Below are positions 46,351-56,706 of a DNA stretch of 64,000 bases, piece by piece (the first letter of the stretch is position 1; every line of letters begins with the position of its first letter). The notes under the pieces are model-generated. The model was not told where the DNA came from. It did not search any database and was given only the letters and a program-made list of their open reading frames with translations. A program made the position numbers and the translations under genes. Source of the DNA: Candidatus Sodalis pierantonius str. SOPE (GTDB taxonomy: Bacteria; Pseudomonadota; Gammaproteobacteria; Enterobacterales; Enterobacteriaceae); assembly GCF_000517405.1 (NCBI RefSeq), contig NZ_CP006568.1, positions 3,348,001 to 3,412,000 on the forward strand, in the 5' to 3' direction.

Positions 46351-46830
46351 CTAGACGCTACCGCTGACGTCGCTGCCGTGCAGGCGGCCGGCGACATGAC
46401 TGCCGTGCGCCGCGGTCGGCTCCCGCGCTGGCGGCGCTTGATGATCAAGCTCATGCAAAATGCCGCAATGACGCGTCGCGCGCGCGGCATCACAGCGCCC
46501 GCGCAGATCGTTAAGCTCCGCTTCCAGCGCCTGCAGCTCCGCCATGCGAGTGCGGACATGTTCCAGATGCGCCTGAATCAAGCCATCAATGGCGCTACAA
46601 CCGGCGTCGGGCTGACTGCGTGCCGCGAGCAGTTCACGGATTTCGTCATGGGTCATCTCCAGCGAGCGGCAACGCCGGATAAAAACCAGTTGCTCCAGGT
46701 GACGCTTGTCGTAGTGGCGGTAATTGTTGTTTTGATCGCGTATTGCCGCCGGCAGCAGCTGCTCACGCTCGTAATAACGCACCGTCTCCACGGGACAGCC
46801 GGCCAGACGGGCCAATTCGCCGATTTTCAT
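46351..46830 (-). CDS. cadR: MerR-family Cd/Pb/Zn regulator CadR
   Basis: 159 residues. The MerR HTH (MKIGELARLAGCPVETVRYYE, NNYRHYDKRHLEQL) is followed by a dimerisation helix and metal-binding cysteines: Cys77 (DAGCSAID), Cys112 (LRGRCDAA) and Cys119 (TRHCGIL), as in CadR/PbrR. A C-terminal extension containing His (HGSHVAGRLHGSD) is typical of CadR. It is divergent from the P-type ATPase gene it should control, with a MerR-type operator between. Intact although its target is destroyed. Confidence 0.88.
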   Translation of the reverse strand: MKIGELARLAGCPVETVRYYEREQLLPAAIRDQNNNYRHYDKRHLEQLVFIRRCRSLEMTHDEIRELLAARSQPDAGCSAIDGLIQAHLEHVRTRMAELQALEAELNDLRGRCDAARATRHCGILHELDHQAPPAREPTAAHGSHVAGRLHGSDVSGSV

Positions 46831-46851
46831 CCAAGTCTCCCCAATAATCTA

Positions 46852-46875
46852 TTGACCCTATAGTAGCTTCAGGGT
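46852..46875 (+). promoter_or_regulatory. MerR-type operator/promoter of cadA
   Basis: TTGACC (-35) overlaps the inverted repeat ACCCT-N11-AGGGT (46855-46875), a typical long-spacer promoter that CadR/ZntR-type proteins untwist. It lies about 45 bp before the ATPase ATG. Confidence 0.65.
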
Positions 46876-46918
46876 GTTGAATTGACAACTAACGACAAGC
46901 CATCGGGAGATTGCCACT

Positions 46919-47312
46919 ATGAACGGCAAGGAGAAATTACCCTATCGCGCCGCGACAATCACTAAGGCCCGCCCCCTGTACGCCGACGACGCCTGCTGCG
47001 GCTCGCGCACGCCGGAGGCCGGCGACACCCGCACCGCGCCCGCGAACGCCACAGCGCCCCTCGCGGCATCGCAGGCGGTGAACGGTGCCGTACGCACGCC
47101 GATCCGCATCATGCAGATGAACTGCCCTACCGAAGAGGGGATGATCCGCAAGAAATTAGCGGCAATGCCCGCGGTAACGGCGATGGGCTTTAATTTGATG
47201 CAGCGGGTACTGACGGTGGTCCACAGTCCGGACAGCCTGGACGGTATACTCACGGCAATACGGTCGCTGGGGTTTACCCCAGAGGTCGCGGCGGGCGACG
47301 CGCCGCTCGGAC
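46919..47312 (+). pseudogene. cadA: Cd/Zn/Pb P-type ATPase, 5' fragment
   Basis: ATG 46919 starts a metal-transporting P1B ATPase: a Cys-containing N-terminus (DDACCGSRTPE) and a heavy-metal-associated domain (IRIMQMNCPTEEGMIRKKL, FNLMQRVLTVVHSPDSLDGI, RSLGFTPE). It is cut by the IS256-family element at 47312. The rest of the gene resumes at 51038, after three stacked insertion sequences. About 60 residues covering the first membrane segments are missing between the two parts. Confidence 0.85.
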
Positions 47313-48621
47313 CCTGTACACGATTCTGTGTAAATGCCTTTTCTCAGAAGTGACCGTCCAGGCGGTCACCGAACTCGATAATAAAGCGGCTCATTGCCAT
47401 GCGCCAGTCCCTCAAAGGCATTGTCCATTTCTGTGAGGCCGCCTGTATCGCCAGCCACACCACCTTTTTCACTGCGTCGTCGGTCGGGAACACCTTGCGC
47501 TTTTTGATGGCATGCCGGATCACGCTGTTTAACGACTCGATGGCGTTGGTCGTGTAGATCACCTTGCGGATGTCCGTTGGGTAGGCAAAGAACGTGGCCA
47601 GATTGGCCCAGTTTGCCTGCCAGCTTCGACTTATTTGCGGGTAGCGGATGTCCCAGGCACTGGAGAACGCTTCCAGCGCCTGCAAGCCGGCTTCTTCCGT
47701 AGGGGCCTGATAGATAGCTTTCAGGTCGCGGGTGACGGCCTTGTAGTCCTTCCAGGAGACGAACCGCAGGCTGTTGCGCACCATATGTACGATACACAGC
47801 TGGAGCCGCGCCTCCGGATACACCGCGTTAATAGCGTCAGGGAAACCTTTCAGCCCGTCTACGCAGGCGATAAGGATATCGTTCAGGCCGCGGTTTTTCA
47901 GCTCTGTCAGCACGTTCAGCCAGAACTTTGCGCCTTCATTTTCGGCCAGCCACATACCTAGCAACTCTTTCTGGCCTTCGATGTTGATGCCCAGCGCCAG
48001 GAACACAGATTTGTTGATGATGCGGCTGTCCTGCCGGACTTTTAGAACGATACAGTCAAGATAAACAATGGGATAGACTGCATCCAGAGGCCGGTTTTGC
48101 CATTCGACAACCTGCTCCATGACCGCATCGGTGACCTTTGAGACCAGCGCCGGCGAGACATCGGCGTCATACAGCTCTTTGAACGCGGCGGCGATCTCGC
48201 GGGTGGTCATCCCTTTGGCGTACAACGATAAAATCTGGTTATCCATCCCGGTAATCCGGGTCTGGTTCTTCTTCACCAGTTGCGGTTCAAAGGAACCGTC
48301 ACGATCGCGCGGAGTACGCAGCGCCAGCGGGCCATCGCCAGTGGTAACGGTTTTTGTGGAATAGCCGTTGCGGGCGTTGGTCCCCGGTTTAGGCTGATTT
48401 TTATCGTAGCCGAGGTGATGGGTCATTTCGGCATTGAGAGCTGCTTCGACGCTGATTTTTTTCAGCAGCCGATCGAAGTGACTGAGATCTTCAGGGGTTT
48501 TGAGATTTTTGGCCAGTTCGTTAGCCAGAGCCTGCAACTGTTTTTCGTCCATAAATTAACCTGTTTTTGATGTTGGATTGAACATATCAAAATCAGGCAA
48601 ATACACAAATTTCTAAACAGG
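47313..48621 (-). mobile_element. IS256-family element
   Basis: 1309 bp bounded by about 26 bp imperfect inverted repeats (CCTGTACACGATTCTGTGTA and CCTGTTTAGAAATTTGTGTA). It contains one intact transposase gene. Left flank is the cadA 5' fragment; right flank is an IS5-family remnant. No 8 bp target duplication is visible, in keeping with a later deletion at the right side. Confidence 0.85.
47344..48552 (-). CDS. IS256-family (mutator-type) transposase
   Basis: 402 residues, intact. The DDE triad is seen in IVYLDCIVLKV, ACVDGLKGFPDA and TTNAIESLNSVIR, with the family signature LQLCIVHMVRNS between. Start ATG 48552 (MDEKQLQALANELAKNL). Potentially active. Confidence 0.92.
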   Translation of the reverse strand: MDEKQLQALANELAKNLKTPEDLSHFDRLLKKISVEAALNAEMTHHLGYDKNQPKPGTNARNGYSTKTVTTGDGPLALRTPRDRDGSFEPQLVKKNQTRITGMDNQILSLYAKGMTTREIAAAFKELYDADVSPALVSKVTDAVMEQVVEWQNRPLDAVYPIVYLDCIVLKVRQDSRIINKSVFLALGINIEGQKELLGMWLAENEGAKFWLNVLTELKNRGLNDILIACVDGLKGFPDAINAVYPEARLQLCIVHMVRNSLRFVSWKDYKAVTRDLKAIYQAPTEEAGLQALEAFSSAWDIRYPQISRSWQANWANLATFFAYPTDIRKVIYTTNAIESLNSVIRHAIKKRKVFPTDDAVKKVVWLAIQAASQKWTMPLRDWRMAMSRFIIEFGDRLDGHF

Positions 48622-48682
48622 CTCAACAATCGCCCTGATAGGGAGGAAGTCGTCACAAATTTCGGATTTATTCAACAAAGCG
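48622..48682. mobile_element. IS5-family (IS903-like) end remnant
   Basis: Read on the minus strand it begins CGCTTTGTTGAATAAATC, one base from the IS903-type inverted repeat, followed by CGAAATTTGTGACGACTTCC. About 60 bp remain between the IS256-family end and the truncated istB. An IS5-family element evidently inserted into istB and was then mostly deleted. Confidence 0.6.
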
Positions 48683-49307
48683 TCAGTCCATACCATTTTT
48701 TCACCGGCAGTTGACTGATCAGGATGCTGCTGCTTTTGTCGTAGCGATCTTCCATCACCTCCAACAGCATCGTTGCCTGCATCGGACTTATTGATTCTAG
48801 GCCCACGTCGTCCAAGATCAGTAACTCTATTTTTTCTAACTGATTAAGCTGTTTTAGATAGGTCCCGTCTACCTGACACTGGTGAAGATGGGCCAGCAAC
48901 CGACCCACCCGCCAGTAACGCACGCTATATTGCTGCCGGCATGCCTGCTCACCAAGCGCACAACTGAGCCAGGTTTTGCCCGTACCTGTTGGCCCCGTGA
49001 TGAGTATGCTTTTCTGATATTTCAGATATTGTCCCCCTAGCAGATCTCGCATCTGTTCCGGTGTCACTCCTCGGCTAGGGATATAGCGGATATCTTCCGG
49101 TTTTGCCTGCAAGCGCATTTGCGATTGCCGTCGCAGACGGCATATTTGGTTGTTTTTTCTATGCAAATTTTCCGCTTTTACCATCAGCGACAACCGCTCC
49201 TCGAACCCCAGCTCCCCATAACTCCCCGGGAGTTCGCGTTGCGTCTCCAACGCCTGGACCATTGCCGACAACTTCAGCTCTCGCAGAGCCATTAACAGTG
49301 TATCCAT
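48683..49307 (-). pseudogene. istB: IstB helper ATPase, copy 2, 3'-truncated
   Basis: Starts MDTLLMALRELKLSAMVQAL at 49307 and keeps Walker A GPTGTGKTWLS and Walker B LLILDDVGLES. After KKWYGL the sequence passes into the IS5-family remnant and stops soon after. The last 45 or so residues present in copy 1 are missing. Codon 45 is Ala here, showing that the TAG in copy 1 is derived. Confidence 0.88.
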
Positions 49308-49318
49308 ATTTATTCTCC

Positions 49319-50869
49319 TTAGTGATAACTGTCCGGACCTCGGAGGTTTTCGTGAACCAGCATTGATACGCCGGCTCCGTCCTGGGTGACCTCACTTTCA
49401 CGACCGTGTTTCAATACGTTGGCTATGAAAAAGCGGTTAATGCACCCTTTCTCCAACGCCAGCGCGCAGGCCTTCTCCAGTCGCGTCGTCTCATAGCGCC
49501 GTTGCAGATTGAGTAGCCCCAGCACGGGGCGGTAAGCCTGCTCCGGATGGGCTTTGCTCTTTTGGATGGACTCGACCACTTTCAGTGTGCACACACCCAC
49601 CGACAGCGCCCAACTGCACAGCCTTTCCGGCGTCCACTGACTCTGCCCCTTATGGTTAGCCGGCATGTGCGCCGCCTGAGTCGTGTGCCTATAGGCGTTA
49701 TCGCTGCGAGGGTGCGTAGCCACGCAGACGCCCTTATGGTGGATTTGCACCAGCCGTTGGGTGGCGATGACGTCAACGCGCTCGCCAACCAGCGGATGCG
49801 GCACCGAGTACCAGTTTTTGCCGTAGTCTATGTGGTAATCAGGTCCCACTCGGGCAACGAGATACTCACTGTATTCCCATTGTGTGGGCGGTAGAGGCCC
49901 AAGAGCCGGTTTGTCCAGCAGCTCGAAGCGTTCAAGGCGACTTTGTCCGCCGTAATGACGCATCGGGCGCAAATTCAACTCATGATTGAGTTCTCGTATC
50001 ACCTGGTTGAGTTCGGCCAGCGAGTAGAACCTACGTTTACGCAACCGGGCCAAAACCCAGCGTTCTACCAGCTGCACAGTTGATTCTGCCTTCGCCTTGT
50101 CTTTCGGTTTTCTCGGGCGCGCCGGTAGCACCACTGTCTCATAGTGATTTGCCAGCGCCTGGTAGCTCTGGTTTATGACCGGCTCATAGCGGTCAGGGGT
50201 GCTGACAGCGCTGCGCAGATTATCAGGTATCATCAGCTCCGGAACCCCACCCATGAAGTGCAGGCAGCGGCTATTGGCGTTGAGCCACGATGCCATGTCC
50301 TGGCCTTCGCAGGCTTCGATATACGCATAGCCTGACACGCCCATGGCAGCGACGAAGATAGCGACCTGGCGTACGCTACCGGTCGCAGGGTTGACGATAG
50401 GTACGGTGGGGCCACAGAAGTCGATGAAGAGCTTTTCGCCAGCCTTGTGCTTCATGCGCATGGAACGCCGCTGCTTCTTTTTCCAGTCACGGAACAGTGC
50501 ACAAAACTGTGAGTAACCGAGGGCATCACCGCCCACGGCGGACTGATATTCTATCCAGAGCAGCTGCTTGGTCATGCCCTTGCGGCTTAACTCGGTATCG
50601 ATATCAAGCCAGCTGGGTAAGGTATTGATAACTTTTCCGGATTTGCCGGGATAGAGCAGGCGGTCGAGGTCGACGGGGGACAGTTCCGCCGGCAATGGCC
50701 AGACCAGGTTAGCTACCGTGAATCGGCCGAGGATATCGTGCACGGTAGTACAGCCTATGCCGAGCGCTGCTGCGATAGTGCGATTCGAGCGACGTTGCTC
50801 GAATTTCATACGTAACACATTAATATAGACGCACATTTCCGTTCTCGCTTTCTTCTTTTTACGTGCCAT
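49319..50869 (-). CDS. istA: IS21 transposase IstA, copy 2
   Basis: 516 residues, uninterrupted, starting MARKKKKARTEMCVYINVLR. HTH (NRTIAAALGIGCTTVHDILG), rve-type catalytic core (LFIDFCGPTVPIV, AYIEACEGQDMASW, KAKAESTVQLVERW) and a C-terminal DNA-binding region are all present. It is the only intact IS21 gene in the window and could act only with an IstB supplied from elsewhere. Confidence 0.92.
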   Translation of the reverse strand: MARKKKKARTEMCVYINVLRMKFEQRRSNRTIAAALGIGCTTVHDILGRFTVANLVWPLPAELSPVDLDRLLYPGKSGKVINTLPSWLDIDTELSRKGMTKQLLWIEYQSAVGGDALGYSQFCALFRDWKKKQRRSMRMKHKAGEKLFIDFCGPTVPIVNPATGSVRQVAIFVAAMGVSGYAYIEACEGQDMASWLNANSRCLHFMGGVPELMIPDNLRSAVSTPDRYEPVINQSYQALANHYETVVLPARPRKPKDKAKAESTVQLVERWVLARLRKRRFYSLAELNQVIRELNHELNLRPMRHYGGQSRLERFELLDKPALGPLPPTQWEYSEYLVARVGPDYHIDYGKNWYSVPHPLVGERVDVIATQRLVQIHHKGVCVATHPRSDNAYRHTTQAAHMPANHKGQSQWTPERLCSWALSVGVCTLKVVESIQKSKAHPEQAYRPVLGLLNLQRRYETTRLEKACALALEKGCINRFFIANVLKHGRESEVTQDGAGVSMLVHENLRGPDSYH

Positions 50870-51037
50870 GCCATGCCCCCGGAAGCTAAAAGTCTCCAGA
50901 GTATGGCGGAACAGAAGATGAGCGATCGGACAGAATCGGAATCGCTGATCGGGCGACCGGAATCAGTGATCGGATGAAATCAGAATTAGTGATCGGGTGA
51001 AATCGGAATCAGTGATCGGATGTGACCGGAACCAGCA

Positions 51038-52690
51038 CCTGCGGCAGGGGACGATGAATATCAACGCGCTGATGAGCATCGCCGTCACCGGTGCGCTGTT
51101 GCTCGGACAATGGCCAGAGGCGGCGATGGTGATGGTGTTGTTTACCCTCGCCGAGCTGATCGAAGCCCGTTCCCTCGATCGCGCCCGCAACGCCATTGGC
51201 GGATTGTTGCAAAGCGTGCCGGCGATCGCTAGCCTGCAACAGGCGGACGGAAGCTGGCAAGAGGTAGACGTCGGCACGGTGACGGTCGGAAGCCTGTTGC
51301 GGGTCAAACCCGGTGAGCGCGTCGCCCTCGACGGGTGGGTTGAACAGGGGCAGTCCACGGTGGACCAGGCATCGATCACCAGTGAAAGCCTGCCGGTGGA
51401 AAAACGCCCGGGGGATGCGGTCTTTGCCGGTACGCTCAATCAGGCCGGTTCATTTTGCTACCGGGTTAGCGCCACCTCCGACGACACCACCCTCGCCCGT
51501 GTCATCCACGCCGTCAGCGAAGCGCAGGAAAACCGGGCGCCGACACAACGCTTTGTCGACCGCTTCGCCCGTATCTACACGCCACTGGTCCTGGTCATGG
51601 CGCTGCTGGTGGCGCTTTTACCGCCCCTATTGTTAGGCGGCGGCTGGTATGCGTGGATCTACAAAGCACTGGTGATGCTGGTGATCGCCTGCCCGTGCGC
51701 GCTGGTGATTTCCACGCCGGTCACCATCGTCAGCGGTTTGGCCGCCGCGGCACGCCAGGGTATTTTGATTAAGGGCGGCGTCTATCTGGAAAAAGGACGG
51801 CGCCTGCGTTGGCTGGCCCTCGATAAAACCAGCACCCTGACGCACTGTAAACCCGTGCTGACCGATAGCCTGACCTTCGACGCCCGGGATATCAAGGCGC
51901 TTTATCCGTTGGCGTCCGGGCTGGCTTCGCGTTCCGACCATCCCGTGTCGCAGGCCGTTGCCCAGGCGGCGGACATAGCCGGAACGCCGCCCGCCTTGGT
52001 ATCCGACTTCACCGCCCTGCCCGGTCGCGGCATTACCGGCGTCATAGCGGGCGGCCAGTGGTACCTTGGCAACCGGCGGTTGGCCGATGAACTGGGGCTT
52101 GCCACCGATGAGCTTGCGCTGCGCGCCGCCGCGCTGGAACAGCAGGGCAAAACCCTCGTGATGTTGATGGGCGAAGGGCGCGTGCAGGCGTTGTTTGCGG
52201 TGGCGGATACGCTGAAATCCCACAGCCGCGACGCCATCACGCAGTTGCATCAGCTTGGCGTCAATACCCTGATGCTCAGCGGCGATAATACGCCCACCGC
52301 TAAAGCTATCGCGGCGCAGGCGGGTATCGACGAGGCATATGGCGACCTGCTGCCGGCAGATAAACTGCAAAAGATAACTCAGCTGGCAGACCGGAGCACG
52401 GTCGGCATGGTTGGCGATGGCATCAATGATGCGCCGGCGCTGGCGCGGGCGGATATTGGTTTCGCCATGGGTGCGCTGGGCAGCGATACCGCCATTGAGA
52501 CCGCGGATGTCTGATGATTTGCGAAAGGTGGCGCGTTTTATCCAGCTGTCGCACGCCACCCACCGCATTCTGCGGCAAAATATTACCCTGGCGCTGGGTA
52601 TTAAGACGCTGTTTTTGCTCCTCACGCTGGCGGGGGTAGGTACGATGTGGATGGCGGTATTCGCCGATGTCGGCACCAGCCTGCTTGGCC
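51038..52690 (+). pseudogene. cadA: Cd/Zn/Pb P-type ATPase, 3' part
   Basis: Resumes at LRQGTMNINALMSIAVTGALL, with A-domain TSES, CPC transport motif in IACPCALVIST, hinge VGDGINDAPALARADIGFAMG. The phosphorylation loop reads LALDKTSTLTHCKP instead of DKTGTLTHGKP: the Asp remains but two glycines are replaced. After DTAIETADV (52513) the frame shifts, and DDLRKVARFIQLSHATHRIL through MWMAVFADVGTSLL continues in another frame. This runs directly, without a stop, into the phosphoketolase remnant. Confidence 0.88.
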
Positions 52691-54916
52691 ATTGGGGCAC
52701 CACGCCGGGATTAAATTTCGTCTATGTCCACCTTAATCGAATCATTCGCGCGCGCGATGCCAATGTGATTTATATCTGCGGCCCCGGTCACGGCGGGCCG
52801 GGCATGGTGGCCAATACCTGGCTGGAGGGGACTTACAGCGAGAACTATCCGGCGGTGCCGCAGAACGAGGACGGTATGCGCCAGCTGTTTCGTCAATTTT
52901 CTTTTCCGGGGGGTATCCCAAGCCATGCGGCGGCGGAAACGCCGGGCTCGATCAATGAAGGGGGAGAGCTGGGATATTCCCTGGTACACGCCTATGGCGC
53001 GGTGTTCGATAACCCCGATCTGATTGCCGCCTGCGTTATCGGCGACGGCGAGGCGGAAACCGGCCCACTGGCCGCCAGTTGGCACGGCAACAAATTCATC
53101 AATCCGGCGCGTGATGGCGCGGTGCTGCCGATCCTGCATCTTAACGGCTATAAAATCGCTAATCCGACCCTACTGGCACGCTGTAGCGACGACGATCTCA
53201 ACCGGCTGTTCAGCGGTTACGGCTATCAGCCTATTTTTGTCGCCGGGGATGAGCCGATGCCCATGCATGAACAGATGGCCGCCGCGCTGGATAAAGCGTT
53301 TGATATTATCCAGGAAATTCAGAAGACGGCCCGCCAGGGCAGCGCGCCGCAGGGCGTTCCCCATTGGCCGCTTATCCTCCTGCGCAGCCCCAAAGGCTGG
53401 ACCGGTCCGAAAGAGGTGGACGGGAAGAAAGACCGAAGGTTTCTGGCGGGCCCATCAGGTGCCGGTTGCGGGCTGTCGCGACGATGACGGTCATCGGCAA
53501 ATTCTGGCGCAATGGCTGCAAAGCTATCAACCCGAAACCTTGTTCGATAGCGATGGCCGGCTTCGGCCGGAGCTACAGCAGTTGGCTCCAGAGGGTAACC
53601 GCCGCATGGGCGCCAATCCCTATGCCAACGGCGGCCTGCTGCGCCGGGAATTGATTGTGCCGCCAATCGCCGATTATGAGGTCGCGATCCCCCGCCGCGG
53701 CGAAACACAGGCCCAATCCACCGCCGTGTTTGGCGACTATTTACGGGACGTGTTCACTCTTAACTCTGAACGCCGCCACTTTCGTCTATTCGGCCCGGAC
53801 GAAACCGCCTCAAACCGCCTCAGCAGCGTCTTTGACGCCACCGACCGGGTGTGGATGGAGAAAATCGAGTCCTTTGATGAGTCGCTGTCGCAAGAGGGGC
53901 GGGTGATGGAGGTTCTCAGCGAGCATCTTTGTCAGGGCTGGCTGGAGGGCTACTTGCTCACCGGCCGCCATGGTCTGTTCACCTGTTACGAAGCCTTCAT
54001 CCATATCGTCGATTCCATGTTCAACCAACATGCCAAATGGCTGAAGGTTGCGCGCGGCCTGCCCTGGCGTAAGTCGGTGTCGTCCCTTAACTATTTGCTC
54101 TCCTCCCATGTTTGGCGTCAGGATCATAACGGCTACAGCCATCAGGATCCGGGGTTTGTCGATCTGGTCGCCAATAAAAAAGCGGATATCGTGCGCATTT
54201 ATCTGCCGCCGGACGCCAATACCCTGCTGTGGGTCGGCGATCACTACCTGAATACCTTTGACCGGATCAATGTTATCGTCGCCGGCAAGCAACCGGCACC
54301 GCAATGGCTCACGTGGGAGGAGGCCGCAGCGCACTGCAAGGCCGGCCTGGGTATTTGGCCGTGGGCGGGGAATGAAAACGGCGGCGATGGGCCGGACGTT
54401 GTGATAGCCTGCGCCGGCGACGTGCCGACCATGGAAACCCTGGCGGCGGTGGATCTACTGCGTCAAGCGTTGCCCAGCCTTATCATTCGCGTCGTCAACG
54501 TGGTGGATTTACTGGGTCTGCAATCGAAACAGCAGCATCCCCACGGCCACACCGACGCCTTTTTCGATGACATTTTTACGCCGGATCGCCCGGTGATCTT
54601 CACCTATCACGGTTATCCCTATTTGATTCACCGCCTGACCTATAAGCGCCAGAATCATGCCAATTTCCACGTGCGCGGTTTCATGGAAGAAGGGACAACC
54701 ACGACGCCGTTCGACATGACGGTGCTCAACGAAGTCGATCGCTTCCATTTGGTGATAGAGGCCATTGAGCGGGTGCCGGGGTTGCAGCAAACGCCGGCGG
54801 CGGCCGCGGCGCTCGCGCTATTTCGCCGCAAGCTTGATGAGCACTATCACTATGTGTGCGCCCACGGCGACGATATGCCGGAAGTCCGCGACTGGCGCTG
54901 GCAGGCGAGAAGCTGA
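52681..54916 (+). pseudogene. xfp: Xylulose-5-P/fructose-6-P phosphoketolase, headless
   Basis: Thiamin-diphosphate enzyme splitting sugar phosphates to acetyl-phosphate. The first about 45 residues are missing: homology starts at LLGHWGTTPGLNFVYVHLNR, fused in frame to the ATPase tail. Conserved parts include YICGPGHGGPGMVANTWLEGT and VIGDGEAETGPLAASWHGNKF. An extra A in the run 53428-53430 shifts the frame inside GPKEVDGKK. The rest (TEGFWRAHQVPVAGCRDDDGH to RDWRWQARS) continues in the other frame to 54916. Two independent lesions. Confidence 0.92.
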
Positions 54917-54960
54917 CCCAAGCGGGGGCGGCCGCCAAATCGTCGGCATGCGTAAACGCG

Positions 54961-56592
54961 CTACAGCAGCCATTCGATGGGCAGGCGGGACCACGGCGAT
55001 CATCTTGCGCTTGAGCCACCCGGTGCCCGGCTCGTGGTAGTGGCGCACCTCGCGGCCGTCTTTGCGCTCAAGTCAGCACAGCCGTCCCGCCTCATCCAGC
55101 GTAACCGCATAGGCGCTGTCCGGCACCTCCTCATCGAAAGCGCGGTCGACGGCCTGCGCCAGCACGGGGTCATCAATGACGAACCCCATCTCCGTGTTCA
55201 GCCGCGCCGAGCGTGGGTCAAAATTAAATGACCCGACAAAGACCTGCTGGTCGTCCAGGGCAAAGGTTTTCGCATGCAGACTCGAGCCGGAGCTGCCGGC
55301 GCATTTCATACAACATCACTCCAGCTTCAAGCAACGCCCGCCGGCGTCGGGCGTAGCCTGCATGCACTGCCGCGACATCGGTGGCTTACAGCGCTTTGGT
55401 CAGCACCCGTACCTGAACGTCCTGACGAACCTTCGCCGCAAACAAACTCACGCCGGCGCCGGTGGGCACAAAATAGGGCGAAACCAAATCGAGGCGGCGC
55501 ACCGGGTTGCCCATGACCTGTTTTAGCCGGTAAATCATCAATTCCTGTGAGGCCAGCTCCCGTCGTCCCTTATCGGGATCGTCGCTAACCATGGTGACCG
55601 TGCTCCAACGCATCGGCAGCGTATATCGTCGGCCAGCTGATTGAATATCGCACAGTCCGCCAGCCCCTGTATCCGCCAGCCCCTGTAGATAGCGGCGGGC
55701 CTGTGGCGCCTGCGCGGCAAGGGTCGCCCGCTCCACTTCAAACCGCAGCGCTTTCAGGCTGCCGCTGGGCAATACGCGGTCCAGCGCCACCGCCGAGGCG
55801 CAGGACCAATAGCGGTCGAAATCCCGCGACACGTCCGGCACCACCGCGCCCACCGCCAGGACATCCATATCGGTGAAATGGATACCGCTGGTAGCGCCGA
55901 AGTATTTATCGCCGATGTTGCGGCCGCCAACGATAGTCGCCTGATTATCGGCGGTCATGGATTTGTTGTGCATCCGACGGTTGGCGCGGCGGAAATGGGT
56001 CAAATACCCCAGAAGTTTCGGCCGTCGCACGACGAATGGGTTAAACAGACAGATTTCGATGCGTGGATGGGCATCATAGGCGGCCAATATACCGTCCAAC
56101 CCGGCGGTACCGTTGTCGTCAAGCAAAAGCCGTACGCGCACCCCGCGTTCCGCCGCCTGGTAAAGCGCATGCATCAGCAGGGTACCTGTGATGTCGCCGT
56201 TCCAGATATAGTACTGCACATCCAGGGTGCGTTCGGCGGTCGCGGCCAGCAGCAGCCGGGCAACGAAAGCGCCCTCGGCGTCTTGCAGCGCAAGGATCCC
56301 GCTTTGACCGGGATGACCGGCATAGCGCGGCGTTAACAGCTGCCCCAGTCGGGTATCGGCGGTCTGCTTCTGCGCCGGCGCCAAAGACGGCTGCGGCGGG
56401 CGAAAAGCGCCCCGCCGGCCGAAGGAAAGCAGCAGACGATGCAGCGCGCGGCCGCCAGGCCTGCGCCGGCCCGCCGCCGTTCGCCGCAAAGCGGTGGCGC
56501 CGATAGGATTTTCGCCGCGGCTCATGCTGCCCCCCCGGCAGTGAAACAGAGCATGCCATGACGGCTAAGAGGGTACCGGCTCGGTGCTGCAT
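54961..56592 (-). pseudogene. clsC: Cardiolipin synthase C-like, multiply broken
   Basis: Phospholipase-D-superfamily enzyme. HKD 1 (RRMHNKSMTADNQATIVGGRNIGD) and HKD 2 (LHAKTFALDDQQVFVGSFNFDPRS) are both recognisable, and the very end SRLPIEWLL matches E. coli ClsC. Lesions: TAA at 55386-55388 before ATDVAAVHAGYA, a frameshift near 55300, TGA at 55073-55075 where E. coli has Trp, and another shift near 54985 before the final TAG at 54961. The N-terminus is unclear. A frame from 56592 (MQHRAGTLLAVMACS) may be its signal sequence, in a different frame from the body starting at 56525. Confidence 0.85.
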
Positions 56593-56706
56593 AATAACGA
56601 AAAACCAAACAACGCTCGCCGCACATCAAAGCTGGCATCATGCTGTCGTTATCCTGAAAAGGTTATTAACTCAACTATAGCATAATGCATCATGCGCAAC
56701 GCGGGA

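Larger units (their letters stand above)
48683..51037 (-). mobile_element. IS21-family element, copy 2, 3'-truncated
   Basis: Same element as copy 1 in reverse orientation. The left (istA-side) end at 51037 has the terminal sequence and about five 22-bp units on CGGAATCAGTGATCGGA, one more than copy 1. The istB side is cut at 48683 by the IS5-family remnant, so the right terminal repeat is missing. The element is inserted in the P-type ATPase gene: host sequence resumes at 51038 in the ATPase frame. Confidence 0.88.

Noticed and set aside
54961..56525. A secreted phospholipase D effector
   Set aside because: The two HKD motifs and the C-terminal LPIEWLL align with the cardiolipin synthase ClsC.
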